A stretch of 44,208 nucleotides of DNA from an uncultured Alphaproteobacteria bacterium (lineage in GTDB: Bacteria > Pseudomonadota > Alphaproteobacteria > RF32 > CAG-239): assembly GCA_944391345.1 (NCBI GenBank), contig CALXTE010000015.1, positions 1-44,208 of the forward strand, given 5' to 3'. The position numbers were made by a program, and so were the translations under genes. The notes beneath the pieces were generated by a model that worked only from the letters and a program-made list of their open reading frames with translations, ran no database searches and was not told where the DNA came from. This document shows positions 16,534 through 25,367 of the stretch, piece after piece. The stretch's first letter is position 1, and every line of letters starts with the position of its first letter.

Positions 16534-17127
16534 TTAAAGGGTTTTGCGCGAATTAAGAGCGAGCTGAATTGTTCCCTCATCCATATAATCAAGCTCGCCG
16601 CCCATCGGAATTCCTTGCGCTAAGGTAGAAATTTTAACATCAAAATTTTTAAGCTTTTGAATAAGATAATTAGCCGTAATCTGACCGTCGATGGTTGCCG
16701 GCAGAGCTAAAATAATTTCCTTAACGCCGTCTTTTTGAATGCGGTAAAAAAGCTTTTCTATGTTAAGGTCTTCAGGAGAAACACCGTCTAAAGCCGAGAG
16801 AATTCCTCCCAGAACGTGATATTTTCCTTTGAAGAACGAAACACGCTCCATCGCCCATAAATCAGCCACATCCTGCACCACGCAAATAACAGAATCATCA
16901 CGTGTGGTTGAAGTGCAAATCGGGCAGGGTGATTCGGTGTCATAGTTACCACAAATTTCGCAGGTTTTAACGTTTTGAGCCACGTCTTGCATCGCCGAAA
17001 TCAGGGGCAGAAAAAGGGATTCTCTCTTTTTCAAAAGTTGCAAAACGATTCTCCGCGCCGAACGCTGCCCCAAAGCCGGCAGCTTAGCCACCAGCTTGAT
17101 TAGTTTTTCAATATCTTTTCCAGCCAC
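16534..17127 (-). CDS. recR: Recombination mediator protein RecR
   Basis: RecR forms a DNA clamp with RecO and RecF in the loading of RecA at gaps. The N-terminal helix-hairpin-helix (LPALGQRSARRIVLQLL) is followed by a C4 zinc finger (CEICGNYDTESPCPIC) and a Toprim domain with ICVVQDVADLWAMER and EIILALPATIDGQ. At 197 aa it is full length. The start codon is GTG. It is the last gene of the dnaX-ybaB-recR unit, starting 11 bases after ybaB. Confidence 0.97.
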   Translation of the reverse strand: MAGKDIEKLIKLVAKLPALGQRSARRIVLQLLKKRESLFLPLISAMQDVAQNVKTCEICGNYDTESPCPICTSTTRDDSVICVVQDVADLWAMERVSFFKGKYHVLGGILSALDGVSPEDLNIEKLFYRIQKDGVKEIILALPATIDGQITANYLIQKLKNFDVKISTLAQGIPMGGELDYMDEGTIQLALNSRKTL

Positions 17128-17138
17128 GATAAATGCCT

Positions 17139-17459
17139 TTAGAACGGAAGTTTAAGCCCCGGAATGTTCATACCGCCGGTAACATTTTTCATATTATCGT
17201 TCATAAGAGCTTCAACCTTGTTTTTAGCATCATTGTGAGCCGCAACGATAAGGTCTTCAAGAATGTCGGATTCATCGGCAACAATAAGAGATTTATCAAG
17301 CTCAATTTTTTTCATTTCAAATTTTCCGTTCAGGGTAACTTTAACCATACCGCCGCCGGACGAGCCGATAACTTCTTGCTGAGCGAGTTCATTTTGCATC
17401 TCTTCCATTTTTTTCTGCATGGCTTGAGCTTGTTTCATAATTCCTTGAATATTAAGCAT
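17139..17459 (-). CDS. ybaB: YbaB/EbfC family nucleoid-associated protein
   Basis: A small DNA-binding dimer of the YbaB/EbfC family, found between dnaX and recR in many bacteria. It has the typical N-terminal helix rich in Met, Gln and Lys (IMKQAQAMQKKMEEMQ), followed by GSSGGGMVKVTLNGKFEMKKIELD and a C-terminal PGL tail. The 106 aa length and gene order make the call secure. It starts five bases after the dnaX stop codon. Confidence 0.95.
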   Translation of the reverse strand: MLNIQGIMKQAQAMQKKMEEMQNELAQQEVIGSSGGGMVKVTLNGKFEMKKIELDKSLIVADESDILEDLIVAAHNDAKNKVEALMNDNMKNVTGGMNIPGLKLPF

Positions 17460-17464
17460 AATAT

Positions 17465-19192
17465 TTATTCCTCATCATAATTAAGATTATTTTCGTTTTC
17501 TGAAGTAAAGATGCTTTCATCATCTTGAGAGTCATCTTCCGCAATTTTGCGGATAATTGTTTCGATTCTTGCGCCCTTAAATTCAGCCATAATAGCTTTA
17601 ACCAGAGGCGATTCCATAATATCGCGACGCTCTTCTTCCAGCTTAGCATTTTCTTTTTGAAACAAGGTTTGCTTGAGTGTTCCGCGATAGGTATCAATTT
17701 TCCAAGGCTTTCCGGTAGCTGTTTCTAATATTTTATGAAGATTCATAATAAAATCAGGAGAAATTTTATCGGTAATAGCCATTTTTATATAGCCGTCTTC
17801 AAAAGTATCAAAAGACACATCAGACTTAAGCGAATAAACAATCAGCAAACGCCTTGTCGATTCGAGGTAGGAAATCAGCTCCTCAGGGCTAAAAAAAGAG
17901 CTTGGCTTGCTGCCGCCCTCCGTAGAAGAAGATTGCGTTTCTAGGGGCTTTACAGACACTTCAGAAGCCACTTGAGCTGTAACGGAAGGAAGCGGCCGAG
18001 GGGCAGACGCTGCTAAATTAGAGTTTTTTTTTACGTCATTAAGAATTTCGGCCGGTGTCGGCAGATTTGCGGCATAGGCGATGCGAATCAGAATCATCTC
18101 AAGCGCATCAACCTGAACTGGCGCCATCTGCATTTCATTAAGACCTTTAATCATCATCTGCCAGATTTTAGAAAGCACGGCAATAGAAACGGCAACCGAC
18201 ATTTTCTTAGCAAAATTGCGCTCTTCTTCTGATAAAGAAGAATCATCAACCGAGTTTGGAATAATGCGCGTTTTTGCAACCAGATGAGTGACGTTGATAA
18301 GGTCTTGCAAAATAAGCGTCGGATTCGCACCGTTTTTATAACTAGTTTCCAACAAAGAAAGAACCGTATCAACCTTGCCTGAGGTTAAGGCTTCAAACAA
18401 CTCAAAAGTCTGAGAGCGGTCCGCAAGACCAATCATATTTTTAACAACATCAACTTTAACATTGCCAAGTCCGAGAGAAATTGCTTGGTCAAGCAAAGAT
18501 GTCGCATCACGAGCCGAACCGTCAGCCGCCTTAGCCAAGAGCTGCAAAGCCTCATCATCAGCCTGAATATTTTCGGCAGAGATGATTTTATGATACATTT
18601 TCATCAGCTCTTCAATGGTCAGGCGCTGGAGGTCAAAACGCTGACAACGTGAAAGAATGGTAACCGGAACTTTACGGATTTCTGTTGTAGCAAAGATAAA
18701 GATAACATGAGAAGGCGGCTCTTCCAAAGTCTTTAACAAAGCATTAAAAGCATTTTTGGAGAGCATATGCACTTCATCGATGATATAAATTTTATAGCGA
18801 GCATTTGTCGGTTTATAACGCACACCGTCCAATATTTCGCGAATATCATCAACACCGGTACGAGAAGCCGCATCAAGTTCCATAACGTCGATATGACGAC
18901 CGGCAGTAATTGCGCGGCAGTTTTCACAAACCCCGCAAGGATGAACGGTTGGCCCGCCTTTTCCATCCGGACCGATACAATTGAGCGCTTTGGCAATAAT
19001 GCGTGCGGTAGAAGTTTTACCCACACCGCGAATTCCGGTCAAAATATAGGCATGATGAAGCCGGTTGTTTTTAATGGCATTCGTCAGCGTTTGCACCAAA
19101 GCATCTTGTCCGAGCAAATCTTCAAAATTTTGCGGACGATACTTGCGTGCCAAAATGACATATTGATTATTATTTTCTTCTGACTCAGCCAT
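17465..19192 (-). CDS. dnaX: DNA polymerase III subunits tau/gamma
   Basis: Clamp-loader ATPase of the replicative polymerase. It begins with YVILARKYRPQNFEDLLGQ; the Walker A GIRGVGKT lies at residues 53-60, followed by a zinc module with Cys72, Cys86, Cys89 and Cys92. Walker B is YIIDEVHML and the sensor 1 region is FIFATTE. Domain III ends near residue 370. The C-terminal third is the tau-specific region, with an acidic tail. At codons 387-390 the coding strand has nine consecutive A residues, and stops lie within a few codons in both other frames. A short gamma-like product by slippage is therefore possible. Transcribed behind the SRP RNA gene. Confidence 0.97.
   Translation of the reverse strand: MAESEENNNQYVILARKYRPQNFEDLLGQDALVQTLTNAIKNNRLHHAYILTGIRGVGKTSTARIIAKALNCIGPDGKGGPTVHPCGVCENCRAITAGRHIDVMELDAASRTGVDDIREILDGVRYKPTNARYKIYIIDEVHMLSKNAFNALLKTLEEPPSHVIFIFATTEIRKVPVTILSRCQRFDLQRLTIEELMKMYHKIISAENIQADDEALQLLAKAADGSARDATSLLDQAISLGLGNVKVDVVKNMIGLADRSQTFELFEALTSGKVDTVLSLLETSYKNGANPTLILQDLINVTHLVAKTRIIPNSVDDSSLSEEERNFAKKMSVAVSIAVLSKIWQMMIKGLNEMQMAPVQVDALEMILIRIAYAANLPTPAEILNDVKKNSNLAASAPRPLPSVTAQVASEVSVKPLETQSSSTEGGSKPSSFFSPEELISYLESTRRLLIVYSLKSDVSFDTFEDGYIKMAITDKISPDFIMNLHKILETATGKPWKIDTYRGTLKQTLFQKENAKLEEERRDIMESPLVKAIMAEFKGARIETIIRKIAEDDSQDDESIFTSENENNLNYDEE
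18024..18032 (-). other. A9 slippery tract in dnaX
   Basis: Nine consecutive A residues on the coding strand, V387-K388-K389-N390. After a one-base backward shift translation reads K-L then TAA; after a one-base forward shift it reads K-T-L-I then TAG. Both would give a product of about 391-393 residues ending just after domain III. Slippage at A9 in dnaX is known from Thermus; here it is inferred. Confidence 0.55.
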
Positions 19193-19216
19193 ATTTTATA
19201 AAACCCAAAAACAAAA

Positions 19217-19307
19217 GCGGAGGAACACTGACCCTAATGCAAAACGTTACGGCTGCTTTCTTCCGAACCTGACCGGATTGGCGCCTGATTAACCCAATGC
19301 CCTCCAA
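19217..19307 (-). ncRNA. ffs: Signal recognition particle RNA (4.5S, small bacterial type)
   Basis: On the minus strand the conserved apical core GGTCAGGTTCGGAAGAAAGC is present, the Ffh-binding helix with its GGAA tetraloop and asymmetric loop. The ends pair as GGAGG (19301-19305) with CCTCC (19219-19223). At about 90-100 bases this is the small SRP RNA without an Alu domain. It lies just upstream of dnaX in the same orientation, a common alphaproteobacterial location. The exact ends are uncertain by a few bases. Confidence 0.93.
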
Positions 19308-19312
19308 CAGAC

Positions 19313-19341
19313 AATATCCACGAAAACGCAACATTTTTCAA
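19313..19341 (-). promoter_or_regulatory. Sigma-70-type promoter for SRP RNA
   Basis: On the minus strand TTGAAA and GATATT are separated by exactly 17 bases, and the -10 lies about 7-8 bases before the start of the SRP RNA stem. Confidence 0.65.
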
Positions 19342-19369
19342 GGAAAAAATGCAACGACCCGCAGGATAA

Positions 19370-20851
19370 TTAAGGCAGAACGACATTTCTTTCTTTTAAG
19401 GCCTTACGAATAATGTCCATTTCGTTCGCTTGGTCAGACATTTGCTGATGTGACGGCAAGATTCTGCCATAAATAGCAAATTGAGCGGCTTCGCTGTTTT
19501 TACCGGTTATAATCGGTGCCGGAATATTGTCAAAGACTGACAGCGGAAGCTCATCAGGGCTTAGGTCGGAAGAAAAAGACTTTGCAGCGTTTTTAACAAC
19601 GACATTGCCGTTTTCGCTGACTTCATAAATATCCAAACTATGTTCGTTCAAACCATTCGGCAGGATTCGGAAAATCCCGTTTATACCGGCATATCCTTCC
19701 GGAGAAGTGATATATGGGGTCAAGTCTTCCGGATTCTTTTTTGCCAGAGAGGCTGCCAGCGCCACGGCATCATAGGCTAAAGAATAAATCGCGGCCGGCT
19801 TTTCCCCGAATGTTTCGGCATATTTTGATGAAAAATAGGCGCTGTGAGCTTTAGGCATAGCCGGAAACCATGAGCCGATAGCCATTGTCTCGCGGCTTAA
19901 ATCTGTCGATTCCCATACCGCCGTTCCCAAAAAACGAACCTTGGGAGAATAAACGTCATAATAACCAAACATTGCAAGGGCTGACTTTAACTTTGCGCCG
20001 GATTCGGGGATAATAACGGCATCAAAGTCAACATCTCCGAGAGCCTGCGTGCGTTCAAGCCTTTTAAGGGCTTGCGAAGCGCTGGCATCACCTTGGTTTG
20101 CCTGTTTTTGCAAGGCGCGTTTAACTTTTTGCAGACGAGCACTTCTTGTATCATAATCCGTCAATCCCTTAACCGCCTCGGTAAAATCTGTGGTGTTTGG
20201 GGTGTAAAAAGCGATTCTCACCAGTGAAACATTGTTTTTAAGCGCAGACGAGGCCGCCGCTTTTGCAATAGAAATACCGGAATCATCATCAGGAATTAAC
20301 AGCGCAAAACGAGAGCGTCCTTTGCTTGCGGCATAAGAAATAATGTCATCAACTTGTTCATTGACGAGCAAACCGAGAGAATAAACATCAGGCTTAAAAA
20401 CTTCTGAGTTTGTTGAAAAAGCCACAACCGGTACACCGGCGGAAGTTGTCTCGTTTTCAATCGCCCGAACCGAAGAGCTCAGCAAAGGTCCGACAATGAG
20501 TTTAGCATTTTGCGACAGCGCATTTTCAACGGCGATTCGCGCCCCGCTGTCAGTACTTTGCGTGTCATAAAATTGCAAAATCAAATTATCTGCCTTCATA
20601 TCGTCAGAAGCGAGCAATGCCGCATTTTTAAGGCCTTGCCCATATTTTGCGGCACTTCCCGTCAGTGGCAGCAACATACCGACCCGAAACATATTATCTT
20701 GCGGCTGCGTATATTCTATCAAATTAACACCGGAAGGAATGGTTGAGCCAAAACTGTTGTCAGCAGTCAAAGACGGTCTTTGTGAAACGGAAGAGGATTG
20801 GCAACCGCTAAGCGCCAATCCGATAAGAAGAAAAAGATATTTTTTTAACAC
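19370..20851 (-). CDS. Lipoprotein, penicillin-binding-protein-activator / LpoA-like periplasmic-binding fold
   Basis: The N-terminus is a lipoprotein signal ending in the lipobox LALSGC, with lipidated Cys17, so it should be anchored to a membrane facing the periplasm. The body has the type I periplasmic-binding (amino-acid receptor) fold: FRVGMLLPLTGSAAKYGQG opens it, and LIVGPLLSSSVRAI and VVAFSTNSEV are typical strands. This matches LpoA-like activators of peptidoglycan synthases, which alphaproteobacteria carry divergently from rsmI-yraN, as here. The start chosen is GTG at 20851, with AGGGG nine bases upstream; a TTG two codons earlier is too close to it. That gives 493 aa. Confidence 0.85.
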   Translation of the reverse strand: MLKKYLFLLIGLALSGCQSSSVSQRPSLTADNSFGSTIPSGVNLIEYTQPQDNMFRVGMLLPLTGSAAKYGQGLKNAALLASDDMKADNLILQFYDTQSTDSGARIAVENALSQNAKLIVGPLLSSSVRAIENETTSAGVPVVAFSTNSEVFKPDVYSLGLLVNEQVDDIISYAASKGRSRFALLIPDDDSGISIAKAAASSALKNNVSLVRIAFYTPNTTDFTEAVKGLTDYDTRSARLQKVKRALQKQANQGDASASQALKRLERTQALGDVDFDAVIIPESGAKLKSALAMFGYYDVYSPKVRFLGTAVWESTDLSRETMAIGSWFPAMPKAHSAYFSSKYAETFGEKPAAIYSLAYDAVALAASLAKKNPEDLTPYITSPEGYAGINGIFRILPNGLNEHSLDIYEVSENGNVVVKNAAKSFSSDLSPDELPLSVFDNIPAPIITGKNSEAAQFAIYGRILPSHQQMSDQANEMDIIRKALKERNVVLP

Positions 20852-20940
20852 TTGCAATTTCCCCTAAAAAACATCATTCTAAAAGCCATATATATGATTT
20901 AATTTAAAAAACACCTAATGTCAAAGAAAAGAACGCAAAG

Positions 20941-21777
20941 ATGAAAAAAGGATTATACATTGTCGCCACACCGATAGGAAATTTAGGAGACATTTCTCCC
21001 CGCGCGATAGAAACGCTCAAACAAGCAGACGTCATTGCCTGTGAAGATACCAGAATAAGCAAAAAACTGCTTTCTTTGCTGGGTGTGGGACTAAATAAAG
21101 AATTTATAACTTTGCATGACCATAACGAAGAAGTTCATGCCGAAGAGCTGATAAAAAAAATCCAAGAAGAAGATAAAAGCGTTGCTTTAATCAGTGACGC
21201 CGGCTCTCCATTAATATCTGACCCTGGGTATAAGCTGATTCGCCGTTGCCGACAAGAGGACATCTACATAACCGTTCTTCCGGGGTGCTGCGCCTTAATT
21301 TGCGCTTTGCAGCTCGCCGGTTTACCGACCAACAAATTTATGTTCTGCGGGTTTATTCCCAATAAAGACAAGGGCAGGGCAGAGGCTTTTGAAGAGATAA
21401 AAAGCCTAAAAGCCACCACGGTATTTTATGAAACCGCCAGCCGGATTCTCAAAACGCTGGAAGTTGTCAAAAAAATATTTGATGACCGAGAAATTGCCGT
21501 TGCAAGAGAAATCAGCAAAATTTATGAAGAATGCTTAAACGGGTCCGCCGCTGAATTAATCGCTCACTTTGAAGAACATACCCCAAAAGGCGAGATGGTT
21601 TTGATGATATCTCCGGCACCGGAAGAGGAGAAAACGGATATAGATATTGAAAAAGAACTGCGCCGACGCCTTCAAACCAAAAGCGTTAAAACCGCCGTTA
21701 AAGAGCTGTCCGAAGAAACGGGAATAAGCAAAAAAGAAGTTTACCAAATTGCCTTGAGAATCAAAGATGAAGAATAA
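20941..21777 (+). CDS. rsmI: 16S rRNA (cytidine(1402)-2'-O)-methyltransferase RsmI
   Basis: SAM-dependent enzyme of the tetrapyrrole-methylase fold that 2'-O-methylates C1402 of 16S rRNA. The N-terminal IVATPIGNLGDISPRAIETL, ACEDTR, LISDAGSPLISDPGY and LPGCCALICALQLAGLP are all family hallmarks. At 278 aa it is full length. Its end overlaps yraN by 11 bases, and it diverges from the LpoA-like gene. Confidence 0.97.
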   Translation: MKKGLYIVATPIGNLGDISPRAIETLKQADVIACEDTRISKKLLSLLGVGLNKEFITLHDHNEEVHAEELIKKIQEEDKSVALISDAGSPLISDPGYKLIRRCRQEDIYITVLPGCCALICALQLAGLPTNKFMFCGFIPNKDKGRAEAFEEIKSLKATTVFYETASRILKTLEVVKKIFDDREIAVAREISKIYEECLNGSAAELIAHFEEHTPKGEMVLMISPAPEEEKTDIDIEKELRRRLQTKSVKTAVKELSEETGISKKEVYQIALRIKDEE

Positions 21778-22117
21778 TCGCCGCGGCAAAATCAGCGAGC
21801 TTATCGCGCGAATGTATTTTCGCCTCAAAGGTTATAAGATTGTGACCAAAAACTATATCACGGGGAAGGGAACACACGCCGGAGAAATAGACTTTATTGC
21901 CTGCAAGAAAAAGACACTTGTCTTTGTTGAGGTCAAAGAAAGAACCAGCCTTGAAAAAGCCGCTTATGCTCTGCGTGCAGAACAGCAAACAAGGATTCGC
22001 AAAGCAGCGGAAAACTTCATCGCCAAGCAGAAAAAATACGCTGGATTCGATTACCGTTTTGATGCGGTTTTAATCAGCTTTCCGCTAAAGATAGAACATC
22101 TGGAAAACGCATTTTAG
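21767..22117 (+). CDS. yraN: YraN family (UPF0102) endonuclease-like protein
   Basis: A small protein with the PD-(D/E)XK nuclease-like core: the motif GEIDFIACKKKTLVFVEVKER carries the Glu, Asp and Glu-X-Lys ligands in family order. The biological role is not established. At 116 aa it has normal length. It overlaps the end of rsmI by 11 bases, implying translational coupling, and overlaps the convergent nucleotidyltransferase gene by four bases. Confidence 0.92.
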   Translation: MKNNRRGKISELIARMYFRLKGYKIVTKNYITGKGTHAGEIDFIACKKKTLVFVEVKERTSLEKAAYALRAEQQTRIRKAAENFIAKQKKYAGFDYRFDAVLISFPLKIEHLENAF

Positions 22118-23358
22118 GCCACTTGCTTAATCAGCGACTTAGCTTTTTCCAAAAGTTCCCCTTTTGAAAGTGTAAAGTTATCAAAAATCCATTCTTCTTC
22201 CAGCTGATTAAGAATAGTTCCGATTTTGCGATTATCCTTAATTCCGGCGGCAATAATATCTTTTCCTTTAAGCGGAAAGACAGGAATGTCCATCGTCTCG
22301 ATTCTTTCGAGCAAAAGCGGCAGATTCTCCGGCTCAAATTTATTAAGTGCACAAAGAATAAGCAGCTTGTTATAACAAAATTCCCGCCCAAAGCGATAAA
22401 GCAGACGACGAATACCGTCCATAGATAAAAATTCGGACATAGGCGGATTGTTCAGCGCCCATTTAACAAAATTATCGCGGTCTTTTTTCGGAAGTTTTAT
22501 GCGTAGGGCAAGACTTTCGGCAAGGCGCTCTTCCGGAGAATAAAGCACAAACAAGCGACGCAAAGCCGAAGCCGGAATATTATGCTTTTTAACCAGATTA
22601 ATCAGAAATTGAAGGTTGTCCAAATTATCTGATTCCGGCAGAATAAAGTCAAGAATTCCGTTTTGAAACATAATCCGAATAGTCTCAGCGGCTTTGTCGG
22701 TCATAATGATTTTATACATTTCGTCACGGATTCGCTCAATAGAAAGAGATTTCAAACCGTCTTTATTCTCAATGCAAGCTTTCAAAGCTTTTTTATCCAT
22801 TTCTCCCTTGCTGAAAATAGCATAAAAACGGAAGAAACGCAAAATTCGCAAATAATCTTCTTGGATTCGCTGATTCGGATTGCCGATAAAACGCACCACT
22901 CCATTTTCCAAATCATCGATTCCGTTGTAATAATCAAAAACATTTCCTTTTTCGTCAGCATAAACGGCATTGATGGTCAAATCGCGGCGCGAAGCATCAG
23001 TATTCCAGTCGCTGGTGAATTCAACTTCGGCATGACGCCCGTCGGTTGAAACATCTTTTCGCAACGAGGTCACTTCTAATACCTTAGAACCGATGACCAC
23101 GCCGACTGTGCCGAATTTTATGCCGATTGGAACGGTTTTAAGGCCGCTTTCATCACAAGCTTCAACCAGTTCTTCAGGAGAAAGGTCGGTTGCAAGGTCC
23201 AAATCAAGCTCTTTGTCTTTGATTCCGGCCAAAGTATCGCGCACAGCACCGCCGACAAATCTTAAGACACCGCCATGACTTTCAACCGTATCAAACAGAG
23301 AAAGAATTTTTTTATCCTTAATAAGTTTATTAATATCCAAATAGTTATCACGAATCAT
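22114..23358 (-). CDS. CCA tRNA nucleotidyltransferase / poly(A) polymerase family protein
   Basis: Class II nucleotidyltransferase of the CCA-adding or poly(A) polymerase group. The signature FVGGAVRDTLAGIKDKELDLDLAT supplies the GG and DxD catalytic motifs. DLTINAVYAD, FDYYNGIDDLENGVVRFIG and RIQEDYLRILRFFRF follow in family order, then a helical body with the conserved RIRDE. At 414 aa with no HD domain it matches alphaproteobacterial CCA-adding enzymes; a poly(A) polymerase role cannot be excluded from sequence. GAGG lies upstream of the ATG. It converges on yraN. Confidence 0.92.
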   Translation of the reverse strand: MIRDNYLDINKLIKDKKILSLFDTVESHGGVLRFVGGAVRDTLAGIKDKELDLDLATDLSPEELVEACDESGLKTVPIGIKFGTVGVVIGSKVLEVTSLRKDVSTDGRHAEVEFTSDWNTDASRRDLTINAVYADEKGNVFDYYNGIDDLENGVVRFIGNPNQRIQEDYLRILRFFRFYAIFSKGEMDKKALKACIENKDGLKSLSIERIRDEMYKIIMTDKAAETIRIMFQNGILDFILPESDNLDNLQFLINLVKKHNIPASALRRLFVLYSPEERLAESLALRIKLPKKDRDNFVKWALNNPPMSEFLSMDGIRRLLYRFGREFCYNKLLILCALNKFEPENLPLLLERIETMDIPVFPLKGKDIIAAGIKDNRKIGTILNQLEEEWIFDNFTLSKGELLEKAKSLIKQVA

Positions 23359-23454
23359 AGTACAAAAACCTCAAATAATGTCCGAAGTTAACAGTTTTTA
23401 TAGATATTTCAATTATTATTATCACCAAAGGGATAAATTTGTGAGTATAAAGAG

Positions 23455-23970
23455 ATGTTTACACTAAAAAAGACAATATTTGCAGGGATAATCAGTTTAT
23501 TAGCCATAGGCGAGGCTTTGGCTTCCGGCCCGAAATTAATCGGAGAATATAAAGATTGGATAGCTTATTACTATGACGATCCGCGCGGCATGGTTTGCTA
23601 TATCGCTTCCACCCCGAAAAAAGATGAGGGCAAATACACACGCCGCGGCGATATTTATGTTGTAGTAACCCATCGACCGGCCGAAGACAGCTTTGATGTC
23701 GTCAATTTTGTTGCCGGATATGATTACAAAGCCGGCGCACCGGTAGAAATAAAAATCGGAACCACCACGATTACCGACCTGTTCACCGAAGGCGACAAGG
23801 CTTGGACACTAAACTCTTCCGTTGATAAAGAGCTTGTTTCTGAGATGAAAAAAGGCCAGCGCATGATTGTCAAAGGCGTTTCATCAAAAGGAACGGTAAC
23901 CAAAGACACTTATTCATTAAGCGGTTTTATGAGCGCTTATCGTGCCATTAATGCTAAATGCAAAAGATAA
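23455..23970 (+). CDS. Invasion-associated locus B (IalB)-like secreted protein
   Basis: A secreted protein with a Sec signal peptide (Lys-rich start, hydrophobic core, cleavage after ALA near residue 22-23). The mature part resembles the IalB family: a small beta-rich periplasmic or outer-membrane protein with an initial DWIAYYYDD-like segment, a central VTHRPAE stretch and late strands. Two cysteines (in MVCYIAS and at the C-terminus) could make a disulfide. IalB is named from Bartonella erythrocyte invasion, but relatives occur in free-living alphaproteobacteria, so virulence should not be inferred. The call rests on a partial resemblance. Confidence 0.65.
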   Translation: MFTLKKTIFAGIISLLAIGEALASGPKLIGEYKDWIAYYYDDPRGMVCYIASTPKKDEGKYTRRGDIYVVVTHRPAEDSFDVVNFVAGYDYKAGAPVEIKIGTTTITDLFTEGDKAWTLNSSVDKELVSEMKKGQRMIVKGVSSKGTVTKDTYSLSGFMSAYRAINAKCKR

Positions 23971-23975
23971 ATCTC

Positions 23976-25061
23976 ATGACTGAAAAAAAAGAACTCATAG
24001 GCTTAAGCAAAGAAGAGATTGCCGCCGAGATTGAACGCTTGGGCGAAAAGCCTTTTCGTGCCAAACAATTATGGCAGTGGATTTATTTTCATGGTGAAAC
24101 CGACTTTGAAAAAATGAGCAGCTTTTCAAAGGATTTGCGCGCCAAGTTGGCCGAGAATTTTACGATTAGCCGTCCCAAGATTGTGACTGAACAATTATCG
24201 AGTGATAAAACCCGCAAATGGCTATTTGAGTTCAAAGACGGCCAAAGAATAGAAACGGTTTACATTCCGGAAGAAGACAGAGGCGCCGTTTGCATATCAA
24301 CACAGGTTGGTTGCGCGGTTGGGTGCAAGTTTTGCCACACCGGCAGCCAAAAGATAACCAGAAATTTAACCGCCGGAGAAATTGTCAGTCAGTTTATGGC
24401 TGCGCGCGATGCTTATCACGAATGGCCATCACCCAAGGACGAAACGCGTTATCTGTCAAATATCGTGGTTATGGGCATGGGCGAGCCTTTGCATAATATG
24501 GAAAATGTCATAAAAGCCCTCAAAATTTTGACCGACGGCGACGGCATAGCTATTTCCAAAAGGCGTGTAACCTTGTCAACTTCGGGAATCGCCCCGAATA
24601 TCGTGCCAATGATTCAGGCAACCGGTGTTAAACTAGCGATAAGCCTTCATGCGCCGAATAATGAAAAACGCTCGCAGATAATGCCGATAAACAAGCGTTA
24701 TCCGCTGGAAGAGGTTTTGAAAGCCTGCCACGAATATCAACAGCTGGACGGCAGTCATTTTGTTACTTTTGAATATTTAATGCTCAAAGACTTTAACGAT
24801 TCGCTGGATGATGCGCGAGAACTAATGGCTTTGATGAAAAAATTTCAAATTAATGCCAAGTTTAATTTAATTGCGTTTAACCCATGGCCGGGGTGCAGCT
24901 ATGAACCAAGCCCGCAAAGCCGAATTATCGCTTTTTCAAAGGAACTGCAAAAGAACCGCTTTGCCGCACCGATTCGTGTTCCGCGCGGACAAGATATTTT
25001 AGCAGCCTGCGGTCAGTTAAAATCTAAAAAAGACGAAAAAACAGCCCCGAAAGGAGAATAA
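23976..25061 (+). CDS. rlmN: Dual-specificity 23S rRNA/tRNA (adenine C2)-methyltransferase RlmN
   Basis: Radical-SAM methyltransferase that makes 2-methyladenosine in 23S rRNA (A2503) and in some tRNAs. The iron-sulfur cluster ligands are Cys113, Cys117 and Cys120 in CAVGCKFC. FRAKQLWQWIY at the N-terminus, MGMGEPLHN and the late FNPWPG are family signatures. The ATG at 23976, five bases after the ialB-like stop, gives 361 aa; an upstream ATG at 23958 would overlap that gene and is less likely. A hairpin terminator begins within its last codons. Confidence 0.96.
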   Translation: MTEKKELIGLSKEEIAAEIERLGEKPFRAKQLWQWIYFHGETDFEKMSSFSKDLRAKLAENFTISRPKIVTEQLSSDKTRKWLFEFKDGQRIETVYIPEEDRGAVCISTQVGCAVGCKFCHTGSQKITRNLTAGEIVSQFMAARDAYHEWPSPKDETRYLSNIVVMGMGEPLHNMENVIKALKILTDGDGIAISKRRVTLSTSGIAPNIVPMIQATGVKLAISLHAPNNEKRSQIMPINKRYPLEEVLKACHEYQQLDGSHFVTFEYLMLKDFNDSLDDARELMALMKKFQINAKFNLIAFNPWPGCSYEPSPQSRIIAFSKELQKNRFAAPIRVPRGQDILAACGQLKSKKDEKTAPKGE

Positions 25062-25088
25062 AAATCCTTTTTAAAGGGGCTGTTTTTA
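25041..25088 (+). terminator. Terminator after rlmN
   Basis: ACAGCCCC pairs with GGGGCTGT, with a second inner stem AAAGGA/TCCTTT, followed by T5. The left arm lies within the last rlmN codons. Its complement is A-rich on the left and may also end the small minus-strand gene next to it. Confidence 0.85.
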
Positions 25089-25105
25089 CTCAAAACTCAA
25101 AAAAG

Positions 25106-25264
25106 TTATTCATCAACTTCTTGAGGCTTTTCTTTTTTCTTCAAACGAGCAAGGGCTTTGTCAACCAAAGGCTCAATCTTGTCTCTGTTCTTGTAAGCGG
25201 CAATTCCGGCACCAATAAGGGCAAGACCACCGGCAATCAATCCAATAATAGTACCTTTTTTCAT
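25106..25264 (-). CDS. Small membrane protein, 52 aa
   Basis: A short gene on the minus strand encoding 52 residues. After MKKG comes one glycine- and alanine-rich hydrophobic helix (TIIGLIAGGLALIGAGIAAY), then a strongly charged helical tail with several Lys and a few Glu and Asp. This is the layout of small single-pass membrane proteins of the YtxH-like type; I do not recognise a family. AACCTTTAAA precedes the start, giving a modest ribosome binding site on the minus strand. It lies 103 bases downstream of dnaJ in the same orientation. Its base composition matches its neighbours, supporting a real gene. Confidence 0.7.
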   Translation of the reverse strand: MKKGTIIGLIAGGLALIGAGIAAYKNRDKIEPLVDKALARLKKKEKPQEVDE

Positions 25265-25367
25265 AACAAAAAATTTTTTAAAGGTTAAACAAATAAATTA
25301 ATAAACACAAAAATAAATATCTAAACAACAAAGTAGCTTAAGCCTAAAACAAAGTAAAGCCAAAAAC

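Noticed and set aside
18084-19192. Split or frameshifted dnaX
   Set aside because: The frame is open through to 575 codons with both domain sets intact. The A9 tract is treated as a slippage candidate, not damage.
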